Below are positions 33,684 to 44,682 of a stretch of 64,000 nt of DNA, in pieces. The notes beneath the pieces were generated by a model. It was not told where the DNA came from and searched no databases. It worked only from the letters and a program-made list of their open reading frames with translations. Origin of the DNA: Karalla daura (taxonomy: Eukaryota; Chordata; Actinopteri; Chaetodontiformes; Leiognathidae); assembly GCA_029224185.1 (NCBI GenBank), contig CM055205.1, forward strand, positions 20,508,762 to 20,572,761, read 5' to 3'. Position 1 is the first letter of the stretch, and the number at the start of each line of letters is the position of its first letter. Position numbers and translations under genes: made by a program.

Positions 33684-33837
33684 ACAGAGGCAGGTCTCGG
33701 GCGAGGTCCGGATGCAGCCCCAGAGCAGCCTCACCGACCCCATCGCCATGACGATGGCCACCGTGGGGATGGGCGTGTCGCTGTACAGCTGCAGGAGGAT
33801 GGCAGAGCCAGTCCGCCTCCAGCACCCCAGCGTCTGA
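32519..33837 (+). CDS. 66-residue putative single-pass membrane microprotein
   Basis: Exon 1 is 32519-32569 (17 codons, from MMIRLGRLTPGYFRLLQ) with a CAG|GTGGGC donor. Exon 2 is 33688-33837 (49 codons plus TGA) after a CACAG acceptor. The frame joins in phase 0. The product has a short basic N-terminus, then a polar stretch, then one moderately hydrophobic segment (about residues 35-51, IAMTMATVGMGVSLYS) followed by Cys-Arg-Arg-Met. That layout suits a small mitochondrial or ER membrane protein. A poly(A) signal at 34781 supports a real transcript. I do not recognise the family; a vague resemblance to small cytochrome-oxidase subunits is not enough to name it. If both ATGs are usable, translation could start at either of the first two codons. 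It could instead be the terminal part of a larger gene. Confidence 0.6.
33617..33682 (+). repeat. (GT)n microsatellite at an acceptor
   Basis: About 65 bases of GT ending 5 nt before the AG of exon 2 of the small membrane-protein gene (acceptor 33687). There is no ordinary pyrimidine tract between. Confidence 0.95.
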
Positions 33838-33839
33838 CT

Positions 33840-33875
33840 GGGGGGGGGGGGGGGGGGGGGGGGGAGGGGGGGGGC
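33840..33875 (+). repeat. Poly-G run just after a stop codon
   Basis: A G homopolymer of about 24 bases, one A, then about ten more Gs, starting 2-3 bases after the stop codon of the small membrane-protein gene. A shorter G run follows at about 33963-33974. Exact length may be affected by sequencing error. Confidence 0.9.
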
Positions 33876-34780
33876 TGACCCGGCCCAGCTGCCCGAGCAG
33901 CGTGTGTGTGACGGGCTGTTTGTCTGCGCAGGTCGGAGATGGTTCGTGATGGTGGAGGATGAGGGGGGGGGGGTTGGGATGTTGCTAGAAGGAAAACTGA
34001 AGCGTCCCTGGAGGGAAACGTGAGACGTGGTCCAGTCAGGTCCAGCAGGGGGAGGGGTCGCCACTTGGTCCAGTCCTTTCACACCTTCCTCTGCAGTGTC
34101 TGTACATGTCAGTAAAGCCTCAGAATGACTTTAAAATGCTACGTCAGGTGGGTCCATGCAGGTATGTTCAGTAGCAGCTTAACTCTGTTATATAGTTTGC
34201 AGCACTTACATTGTTCCAATGAAGTAATCCAGTAAAGTTGAAAATATTCAACTCACAGATTTCAAAGTGATTTGATGCTGATTGGGTCGGTACTGACAGA
34301 CTGAGTATCTAAGCAGGTACTGAGGACTTCTTCTTTTTTTGAGTGAATGTTTGTGTTTGGAAACACACACACACACACACACACATGCCACCACTGACTG
34401 TGTGTTTTAGATGCTACAGATAAGCACCATCTCAGGATTACACTGACCAGCAGCCGTGATCGTATCCTGCAGCTCACAGTGAAACGTGTGTGATAAAACT
34501 ACAAAACGTGCTGTTTTCTCTCAGCAGATCAGCTGGTTGTTTTCACTGAGGTTAGTCGCATGTTTCCTCTGAACAGCTCAGTGTTTGGACTGTAGATTGT
34601 AGATGTTAAAGTGGCTTCACAACTTCCAGTATTTATCATCAGACTGATCAGCAATAAGAAAATCTGTTTGTCTTCCTTTAGCTAAATTTCATGTTTATAC
34701 TAGAATGTAAAAGCATTGTGTGGAAACCTGGAAGAAAAGCAACTATTTGCTTATTTGTATTAAAACTGATGTAAAGCTCA

Positions 34781-34786
34781 AATAAA
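34781..34786 (+). terminator. Poly(A) signal of the small membrane-protein gene
   Basis: AATAAA about 945 bp after the stop at 33837, followed by a TG-rich downstream element (GTGTCAG, then TGTCCAGTGTG). It defines a 3'UTR from 33838 to about 34805. Confidence 0.6.
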
Positions 34787-34805
34787 TGTGTCAGACTTGC
34801 AGCGT

Positions 34806-35521
34806 GGACATGCAGACGTGTCCAGTGTGTTTTACTGTCAAACGGGCTTCATCCACGTGGAGGAATGTTGTGGGAACATGGCGGCCGAGCGCACAATCTG
34901 TATGGAGCGAGTCATGTGGACAAAACGCAGGCGGCCAGGGTGAATCTGTGACTTAAACCCGACGCTGAGATGAAAGTCAGAGCTTATGTCACAGCCGTGT
35001 TTCCAGAGAAGACTGAGGCTCCCAGGCAGCTCTTTGTTACACCACTCAACATGTCTATAAGTCAAAGAGGGAAATCAGAGTGTAGCTCTGTGTAAAAATG
35101 GGCCACAGATCGTCTCAGAATGCTGTCATTCTGTCAGCTCATTGTTTCTAACCTTTCTAACTCTAAATGTATAGTTATCAGCAACTGAAAACTGCTTTGA
35201 ACATAATTATCCAGGTGATGTGCAGCTGCAGAAGCTGGTTTCTTCTCACACTCTAAAATTTACAAAAAGCTCAGGGGTCAATAAGTTACATCTTAAAATA
35301 TCTCAGCATGTTACTATTTACAGCTGCAGCTCTCAAAGGACCAAGAGATATCTGCTGGTTGGAAGAGCACAATAAAAAAGTGTTTCTGATACACATTCTT
35401 GGTGTTATTTATACCACCTACAATTTTAATAAGGCTAGAGATGAAGTACTCAGTGAATAGGCAGCTGTAGGTTTGTGTTGTGGAAGAGGAAGAGGAGGAG
35501 GAGGAGGAGGAGGAGGAGGAG

Positions 35522-35555
<34 letters not shown>

Positions 35556-36240
35556 GGGAGGAGGAGATAATGAAATAATGCAGGAATCCATGCCCCAAAC
35601 AGCAGCATAAAGCAGGGACATGTGCCGAGGCATTTTGAGATGATACCGGAAATACCACTAAGAGCCAATGCCACAAATTGAGCTTACTGTCTCTCAGAGG
35701 AAGAGGAGGAGGAGGAGGAGGAGGAGGAGGAGGAGGAGGAGGAGGAGGAGGAGGAGGAGGGCTCAGTCCGTGGGAACCTACCAGCGTTGTTGGTTTTACT
35801 AAATCGTTGACCCAGAGTGCAAGTGCTTAGTTAAAAGGCTGCTCCACGATCAAGATCAAGTGTCGTCTACATTGTTTATTGATAGAAAATGATAAGAGAA
35901 AAACATTTCATAAACAGATTTAGAAACAATAAAAACAAAAACACTTCTACCACTATATTTCCTGCTACTACTATTATTACTGCTTCGTCCACTGCTACTG
36001 CTACTACTACTACCATTTCCACCACTAGCACTAGTAGCAGTGCTACTTGGACCACAACTTCTACTGCTACTACTACAGTAGCAGCGCCAGTGCGCGGGTG
36101 CAGTGTGCCCTCCTGACCAGGAGGGGGCGCTGCGGAGGGCCAGCTCAGCGAGGAGAAGCGGCCCGGGGGCGGTGTCTGGATGCGGCTCCGTGAGGCCGGT
36201 TATCACCTCAGACATCCACCGTGACACTGCACCGGAGCAG
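34806..36240. other. Intergenic region upstream of slc9a1
   Basis: No gene seen. It contains two (GGA)n purine runs (about 35487-35560 and 35699-35761) and an ACT-rich triplet stretch (about 35940-36080). Sequence from about 36070 to the slc9a1 start is strongly CpG-rich and is the likely slc9a1 promoter and 5'UTR. Confidence 0.5.
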
Positions 36241-36437
36241 CACCGAGCACCGGGGCTTCAGACCGACCACCGAGCGCCCGACCCGGGCTGAACACACCGC
36301 CACGGACCGGCCCGTGGGCGGGAGGCGACACGGGAAGCGGCTCCGCAGCGATGCGTAAAAGTGAGTCTGTGCGTAAAAGTCCCGCCGCCTCCTCCTCCTC
36401 CTGAACCGGAGACCCTCCGGTGGACTCCCCGGTGAGC
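36070..36437 (+). promoter_or_regulatory. CpG-rich promoter / 5'UTR of slc9a1
   Basis: GC- and CpG-rich sequence immediately upstream of the slc9a1 ATG (36438), with a short direct repeat of GCGTAAAAGT near 36353 and 36370. No TATA box is evident. An in-frame GTG at 36420 extends the frame upstream but is not needed as a start. Confidence 0.5.
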
Positions 36438-37011
36438 ATGTCCCGGTTCCTGCGGTCCGCCTGGTGCCTCGCGCCCTCTCTCTGCCTCCTGCTCCTTCTC
36501 GTGAGCGTCTCTGCCGCGCGCGCGAGCAGCGCCGCCGTCCCGGGGGCGCACGAGGATCCCTCCGAGCACGCGCCTAACGTGACGGTCCAGAGGAAGGCGT
36601 TCCCGGTGCTGTCCGTCAACTACGAGTACGTGAGGAAACCTCTGGAGATCTCCCTGTGGATCCTGCTGGCGCTGCTCATGAAGCTCGGTGAGTGATGGAG
36701 ACTCTGCGCCTGGAGATCCACCTGGAGGAGATACACCTGCATGAACACCCTCACCTGTACTCACACCTGTAGCTCCTACACCTGCACCTGGAGGCACACC
36801 TGTAGCTCCTACACCTGCACCTGTAGCAACATCTGTCCCTGTTCGTAGACCTGTAGCTCCAACATCTGTACCTGATAGGGTGACCAGACGACCCGAAGCT
36901 GTTGTCCCGAAAACTTACATACATACATACACACACACACATACATACACACACGCACACACACACACACGCACACACACACACACATACATACATACAT
37001 ACATACATAGA

Positions 37012-37085
<74 letters not shown>

Positions 37086-38643
37086 TACATACATACATAC
37101 ATATATACATACATACACACACGCACACATACATACATACATACACACACGCACACATACATACATACATACATGCATAAAGCACCTCTCGACTTCAGCC
37201 AATGTAATCTGGTCACCCTAACATGCACATGCGCCTCCTCCTGCATTTTGCTACATCTTCACCTCGTACTACATCTTCACCTTCTCCTGCATCTTCACCT
37301 CCTCCTACACCTGTATCTACACGTGTACCTGTACCTGCACCCACATCTGCAACTGCTCCTTCACCTGCATCCACCTGTTCCTACACCTCCATCACCTCTC
37401 CTCCTACACCTCCATCACCTCTCCTCCTACACCTCCACCCCCATCTCCTCCTGCTCCTGCATCACCCCACCTCTCCACCCACAGCTCCACCTAGACCTCC
37501 ATGTGCTCCTCTGTATCCTCATCTCCTCCTACTCTAACTATTCCTGCTCCTAGAGCTCCACCACTTCCTCCACCTCTACCACCATCTGTACCAGTACCTC
37601 CATCATCTTCTCCATTTTCACCATCCACGACTCCTCCACCTGCCCCCCCCCGGATACACACACCTACATCAGCTCCTGCACCTAGATCTACATTCCCTCA
37701 TTAATCTTCACCTTAATCTGCACTTCCACCTACAGCTCCACCTTGACCTCCACAGTTACCTACATCTCTCCCTACACTTCCATCCACACTCCTTCCTCCT
37801 CCACCTCCTCCTCTGCTCCAGCTGAAGGTGGACGATCACCACTCTGCTCCATGATGGAGGTGCTGCAGCTGAAGCTAAATAAATGATGAGGGTGGAGGTT
37901 CGGCTAAATATAGGAGCTAGCAGCTGCAGGGCTGCTCAGACTGGAGGAAGCTCCTGGGTTTGAGTCCCAGTCTGGTCGAGACTTTATCTGTGAGGTTCAC
38001 ATGTTCCCCCTGCCTGTGGCTGTCCTGTCCGTGTCTGTAGGAACATACATGTTGAGGTTGGTTGGAGGCTGAAGATAGGTGTGGGAGTCAGAGTGGACGG
38101 TGGAGACCTGTGAAGGGTGTTTACTCTGCCTTCAGCCTCTGTGTGCCCGAGATAACTCCACTCAGAAACTAAAATATTTAACATCAGACTCAGTCTAAAA
38201 AGGCAACATGAATAAAAGGTCGAGCAGAAGAGGAAGTAGGAAACCACCTTTAGGCTGAATCCACAGAGCAGGTGAAGTCGGGGCTGGAGATGCTCGTTTT
38301 TTAATTTCCCTGGAGATGAATTAAGAGTTTATCAACACGAACTGGACGCTTTCAGTGATTTGTTGCCTCTGGTGCCTCCACATGAATAATCAGTGTGTGA
38401 TCCCTCATTAAAACTGTGACACAGAGACAGGAGCGGCTGGTGAGAAGCCAGTCTGAGGAGTCTGCTTCGTTGTGGATCTGCTCTTATCTGCGTGTCCAGC
38501 TGTTGTCTCCGAGGGCCGGCCCCACTTCCTGTCCTAATGCACTGCTCGATAACAAAGCTGCTAGTGTCAGGGCGGGCGAGAGAGGAGGGGGCGCCCAGGC
38601 CGGCTGCACACAGCACTGCCATGTGGTGCTGTGTGTGCCCCCT

Positions 38644-38691
<48 letters not shown>

Positions 38692-41600
38692 CCCGACCCT
38701 CACATGACTGGCCGTGCAGGCCTCAGCAGCTCAGGGACAAACTGGACTAACTGGACCGGACTGATCTGCTCACACTCAGCAGCTGCCTCAGCCCTGGATG
38801 TTTGTCTTGTTTACAGCCGTCTGAGTCTGATTATTTCACCTCCATATTACCGATGTATTTTTATTTTTTTTTACAGTTTAATTTTTATAGTTTGCAGACA
38901 AAGACAAACTATAAATGATGTCATCATCCCAAAATTGAGAGGAAAACAAATGGCTGTATTTATTAAGTATTTATTTACTGGTATTCACTGGCATCCAGTA
39001 TCAGAGGAGACTAAACCAGTCCAGTGGCGTGTCCGTCTTTCCCCCTGTGTCCACAGAGGTGTTGTGAGGACCCCTAAGAGCATCACAGTCCAGACTGTGA
39101 TGCTCTGTGATGACTGTGATGCAGAGAGGTTTTTACTGTCAGGCTTTGTCCAGATATCGTTCGACTGCAAAATCTATTCAAGTAGAACTATGAAAACAAC
39201 AACGAGCAGGCAGGACAACAGAAATGACTCCAGAAGTTGTCATTTTATGATAAAGCTCCAGATAAAGTCTGAAATATCGTAGCACTGACACAGTCATCAT
39301 CATTGACTGAACCGGCCTCAGCCTCCAGATGTCTGTCTCCAGCAGCCTGTCCAGGCTGTCCTGTCCTGTCTGCAGCAGCCTGATGGACCCGTCTCCCCCC
39401 GTCCTGGGAGGAGCCGGGTCCAGGTCGGTAACTGCTGGTGCCCTCCTGCAGGTTTCCACATCATCCCGCGGGTGTCCAGCGTGGTCCCGGAGAGCTGCCT
39501 GCTCATCGTGGTGGGGCTGCTGGTGGGCGGCATGATCCGCGCCATCGGCGAGCAGGCTCCCGTCATCAGCTCCAAGCTCTTCTTCCTCTACCTGCTCCCT
39601 CCCATCATCCTGGACGCGGGCTACTTCCTGCCCATCCGGGCCTTCATGGAGAACATGGGCACCATCCTGGTGTTCGCCGTGGTGGGGACGCTGTGGAACG
39701 CCTTCTTCGTGGGCGGCACCATGTACGGCGTGTGCCAGCTGGAGGGCGGCCGGCTGGCCCAGGTGGACCTGCTCTCCTGCCTCCTCTTCGGCTCCATCAT
39801 CTCGGCCGTGGACCCGGTGGCCGTGCTGGCCGTGTTCGAGGAGATCCACATCAACGAGCTGCTGCACATCCTGGTGTTTGGAGAGTCCCTGCTCAACGAC
39901 GCCGTCACTGTGGTGAGCCCGCACAGGCCTGCACAGCCAGGCTAGTCCAGGCCAGGCCAGGCCAGGCTAGCCTAGGCTAGTCCAGTCCAGGCCAGGCCAG
40001 GCCAGGCTAGCCTAGGCTAGTCCAGTCCAGGCCAGGCCAGGCCAGGCTAGCCTAGGCTAGTCCAGTCCAGGCCAGGCTAGCCTAGGCTAGTCCAGTCCAG
40101 GCCAGGCCAGGCCAGGCTAGCCTAGGCTAGTCCAGTCCAGGCCAGGCTAGCCTAGGCCAGTCTAGGCCAGTCTAGGCCAGGCCAGGCTAGCCTAGGCTAG
40201 TCTAGGCTAGTCTAGTCTAGGCCAGGCCAGGCCAGGCCAGGCCAGGCTAGCCTAGGCTAGTCCAGTCCAGGCCAGGCTAGCCTAGGCCAGTCTAGGCCAG
40301 TCTAGGCCAGGCCAGGCTAGCCTAGGCCAGTCTAGGCCAGTCTAGGCCAGGCCAGGCTAGCCTAGGCTAGTCTAGGCTAGTCTAGTCTAGTCTAGGCCAG
40401 GCCAGGCTAGGTTTGTCTAGGCCAGTCTAGTTTAGTCCAGGCCAGGCCAGTCTGGTCCAGTCAAGCCCAACCCAGTCTAGTCCAGTGGATCTGATCTGTA
40501 TCTATAGGTCACCGGAACAGTGACAGGAACAGAGTGTTAGAGAGGTCTTAGAAGAAGTGTTAGAAGAAGGTGAATCATTTTAGGGAAAGTCAAGGCCCTT
40601 AAAATGTTCTACAATCTATGAGTTGTTACATTTTGTTGGTCTTGCCAGCTCTTTCTAAATAATCTGACTGTAAACAGTCTGGAGTGCTTATCGTGAATAA
40701 TGAGTCAGAGTCACTGGTTGTGACCAGAGGTTTATCATAATAAACTTTACCTTTGGGTTCATGGAGGTTTCTGGAGCTCTTCACTGTCACAAACGCTGCA
40801 TATTATCATGTTTATTGCCTGAAACAGACTGAAGTCTCCACTCAGAATGATGTAGATGTGAAGGTGGCGACAGGTTGGGAGGGAAAGAAGAAGAGTCAAC
40901 ATGATAGACTAAATATTTAAGCAGGTGAGACTGATTTCACTGCTGCAGATACAGGAATGAGGAACAAAGGAGGGAGTGTGTGGGGGTCTCGATGAAGAGG
41001 AGGAGGAGGAGGAGGAGGAGGCTCAGTGTGAAATGCTCTGATCTCTGCTCGATGCCAGCTTCTATTTCCGGCTGTTTGTTCTCCCTCTGAAGCTGCTCGG
41101 AGCTGCAGCTGCTGCGGCTGCTTCAGCTGGTGATAATCACACTTTATTTCAGGAGAGACGCCTCCTCGGCTCCTCTTCCTCACTCCTGGTCTTCATCCTC
41201 GCAGGCTGCAGTCAAAAGGCTCCTTCCTCATAATGAACCCACTTCCTCCAGATCCCAGTCCCTCTGTGCAGTCTAGGGATGTTAATTATCAAGATAAGAC
41301 CAGTAATGAGACAGTTTAACGAGGACCTAGAGCGGTTCAATGGAACCTTCCTCCTCTGGTGTTAACGTTGGAGCTATGAAACACTGGTTTCAAACCGGAA
41401 CCAAGAAATACATAAACAGGTTTGAGAAAGTATGAAGAAGTATGCACTTTTTAAAGTTTTTACCTGCTTCTTTTATCATTTATCTCTAACAATGAATAAA
41501 TAATATGCAGATAAACATAGCCTGTGTTACTAATGAACTATATACATTTAAATATAGAATTAATATACATTTCAGCCATATAAATAACAATAGCATATAT

Positions 41601-42448
41601 AAACACTAGGTAACCATACATATAAATACTGTACTTATCTATGTATAAACTTATCTATGTCGTACACTTCCTCATGAACTCATTCTGAGTGTTTTGTTTT
41701 TACGCTCTCCTCCTCTGATGAGCCTGCTCCTCCTCTGATGAGCCTGCTCCTCTGATGAGCCTGCTCCTCCTCTGATGAGCCTGCTCCTCCTCTGATGAGC
41801 CTGCTCCTCTGATGAGCCTGCTCCTCCTCTGATGAGCCTGCTCCTCCTCTGATGAGCCTGCTCCTCCTCTGATGAGCCTGCTCCTCTGATGAGCCTGCTC
41901 CTCCTCTGATTAGCCTGCTCCTCTGATGAGCCTGCTCCTCTGATGAGCCTGCTCCTCCTCTGATTAGCCTGCTCCTCTGATGAGCCTGCTCCTCTGATGA
42001 GCCTGCTCCTCCTCTGATGAGCCTGCTCCTCCTCTGATGAGCCTGCTCCTCTGATGAGCCTGCTCCTCCTCTGATGAGCCTGCTCCTCTGATGAGCCTGC
42101 TCCTCCTCTGATGAGCCTGCTCCTCCTCTGATGAGCCTGCTCCTCTGATGAGCCTGCTCCTCCTCTGATGAGCCTGCTCCTCCTCCTCAGGTGCTCTACC
42201 ACCTGTTTGAGGAGTTCTCCCACCACGGCGGGGGGGTGACGCTGGTGGACGCCCTGCTGGGCGTGGTCTGCTTCCTGGTGGTGTCAGTGGGGGGGGTGCT
42301 GGTGGGGGGGGTGTACGGCCTGCTGGGCGCCTTCACCTCCCGCTTCACCTCGCACACCCGCGTCATCGAGCCGCTCTTCGTCTTCCTCTACAGCTACATG
42401 GCCTACCTGTCGGCCGAGGTCTTCCACCTGTCCGGCATCATGTCGTAA

Positions 42449-42499
<51 letters not shown>

Positions 42500-42635
42500 T
42501 GTGAGGTGGTGGGGGGATCTAAAAACTAAGATAAAAACACTGAATCTGAAGGAAAAGGTGGAATTACTTGTCCATCTGTCCTATCTATCGATCTATTTAT
42601 CTGTCTGTCTGTATATCTATCTATCTATCTATCTG

Positions 42636-42666
<31 letters not shown>

Positions 42667-44417
42667 GTAATTAATAATAAGTGATACTTCGTTCATCCCA
42701 TTAACCCTTATGAAAGATTGATGTTTTTATCTTGAATCGGCTCCAGGGGAATGCTGGGACGCAGCTCTATGCTCTATATTTCTATGTCGAAGGCGGCCTT
42801 TGTTCAGTCGCTGCATGTGTTCCGTCCTCTGCTCCAGCCTGATCGCCTGTGGCGTGATGATGCGTCCCTACGTGGAGGCCAACATCTCCCACAAGTCCTA
42901 CACCACCATCAAGTACTTCCTGAAGATGTGGAGCAGCGTGAGCGAGACGCTCATCTTCATCTTCCTGGGCGTGTCCACGGTGGCCGGGCCCCACGCCTGG
43001 AACTGGACCTTCGTGGTGGCCACGGTGGTCATCTGCCTGGTGTCCAGGGTGCTGGGTCAGTGTGGACACCTTCTCTCCTGCTCACATAGGGACCACTGAC
43101 ACCAGTTACTGGTACCAGTTACTCTTTTTAACGGCTCATGTTCCCATCAGAGGGAGAGGAAGACGTAGTGAGTGTAGATGAACGTATCGTCATTTACCAC
43201 CATAATGTAATGGATGCCACTAGAGACGTCTCAGACAGGAGACCAGCTCCTGGCTCCATACTGAGTCCTCTCCATGGTGGAACCGTCAGGATGAGATGTT
43301 GAACTCTTCCACTCTGAACTTCAGCTGAGCGGTCTCAGTCAGGACGAACTGGAGACAGTGTTGATGATGCGTCACCAGCAAAAACTAATTCAGCAGACGA
43401 ATCAGTTTCATGTTGTTTTTGTCCAATTATCAGTCGATGATGATAATGACTAACATGTCTCTCTCTCTCTCCATCTCCCTCCCTCTCTTTCTATCTCTCC
43501 CTCCCTCAATCTCTCTCTCTCTCCCTCCTTTGTCTCTCTCATTTCTGTCTGTCCCTCTCTCCCTCGGTCTGTCTCTCTCTCTCTCTCCCTCTCTCTGCCC
43601 CCCCCCCCCATGTCCCTCAGGAGTCATCGGTCTCACCTTCATCATCAATAAGTTCCGTATCGTGAAGCTGACGAAGAAGGACCAGTTCATCGTGGCGTAC
43701 GGCGGCCTGCGCGGCGCCATCGCCTTCTCGCTGGGCTTCCTGCTCACCGACAGCGAGATGAAGAACATGTTCCTCACCGCCATCATCACCGTCATCTTCT
43801 TCACCGTCTTCGTGCAGGTGAACCAACGCTTTGCAGGAACATGACTGAGCGTGCAGGATCGACCCCTGCTCAGCACGTCTGAATGGATTTGATTGATTGA
43901 TTGATTGATTGATGACTAAAACGAATGAATGAATAGTTTCACTGTTAAATGCGTCTGTCTAATCGATGCCGCTCACCACAACCACACACATCCTCCCCGT
44001 CTCCTCCTCCAGGGAATGACCATCAGGCCTCTGGTGGAGCTTCTGGCTGTGAAGAAGAAGAAGGAGAACAAGGGCTCCATCAACGAGGAGATCCACACTC
44101 AGGTCAGATCAGAGGTCATCAGCCCGTGGAGATGAAGCGACTGTGGCTCAGGGTCTCAAAGCTCCTCCTGTCTCCTCAGTTCCTGGACCACCTCCTCACG
44201 GGGATCGAAAGCATCTGCGGTCACTACGGACACCACCACTGGAAGGACAAGTACGTGATGGTCTGTCAGAGTGAGGAGAACCTCCTCAGGCTGTAGATCC
44301 CTGTGGAGGCGGTAGAGGAGCTGCCAGATACAGGTCACAACTGGTGCTGCTGCCTCTGAGAATTCATCACAAACACCGTAGATTCACCACCGAGTAGCAG
44401 GGGACTAGTGTCTGTGT

Positions 44418-44453
<36 letters not shown>

Positions 44454-44471
44454 TGGGGGGATGTATGAGCT

Positions 44472-44546
<75 letters not shown>

Positions 44547-44641
44547 CTTTGTGTTGCTCTCTGCAGACAAGATGCAGCACAAAGTGCTCTACATAAAGAC
44601 AAGTAAAAGGAAAATCCCACCATCTCACACACACACACACA

Positions 44642-44682
<41 letters not shown>

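Noticed and set aside
36420..36437. An upstream in-frame GTG start for slc9a1
   Set aside because: The ATG at 36438 is followed directly by the signal-like segment, and non-ATG initiation is not needed.
36751..37246. Overlapping Cys/Val/Tyr-rich and His/Thr/Tyr-rich frames on both strands
   Set aside because: Produced by (ACAT)n and (CA)n repeats inside a MITE in slc9a1 intron 1.
37925..37960. A tRNA-like B box (GGTTTGAGTCCC)
   Set aside because: No A box or cloverleaf at the right spacing; it belongs to a decayed dispersed repeat.
38416..39282. A 288-codon plus-strand frame in slc9a1 intron 1
   Set aside because: Crosses a CA repeat, has no recognisable domain and no supporting splice or conservation evidence.
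39178..39924. A 248-codon minus-strand frame opposite slc9a1 exon 2
   Set aside because: Antisense shadow of the exchanger exon; His/Glu/Ala-rich and unrelated to any family I recognise.
41672..42226. A 184-codon minus-strand frame of Ser-Glu-Glu-Gln-Ala-His-Gln-Arg-Arg repeats
   Set aside because: Explained by a 15/18-bp tandem array (multiples of three) in slc9a1 intron 2.
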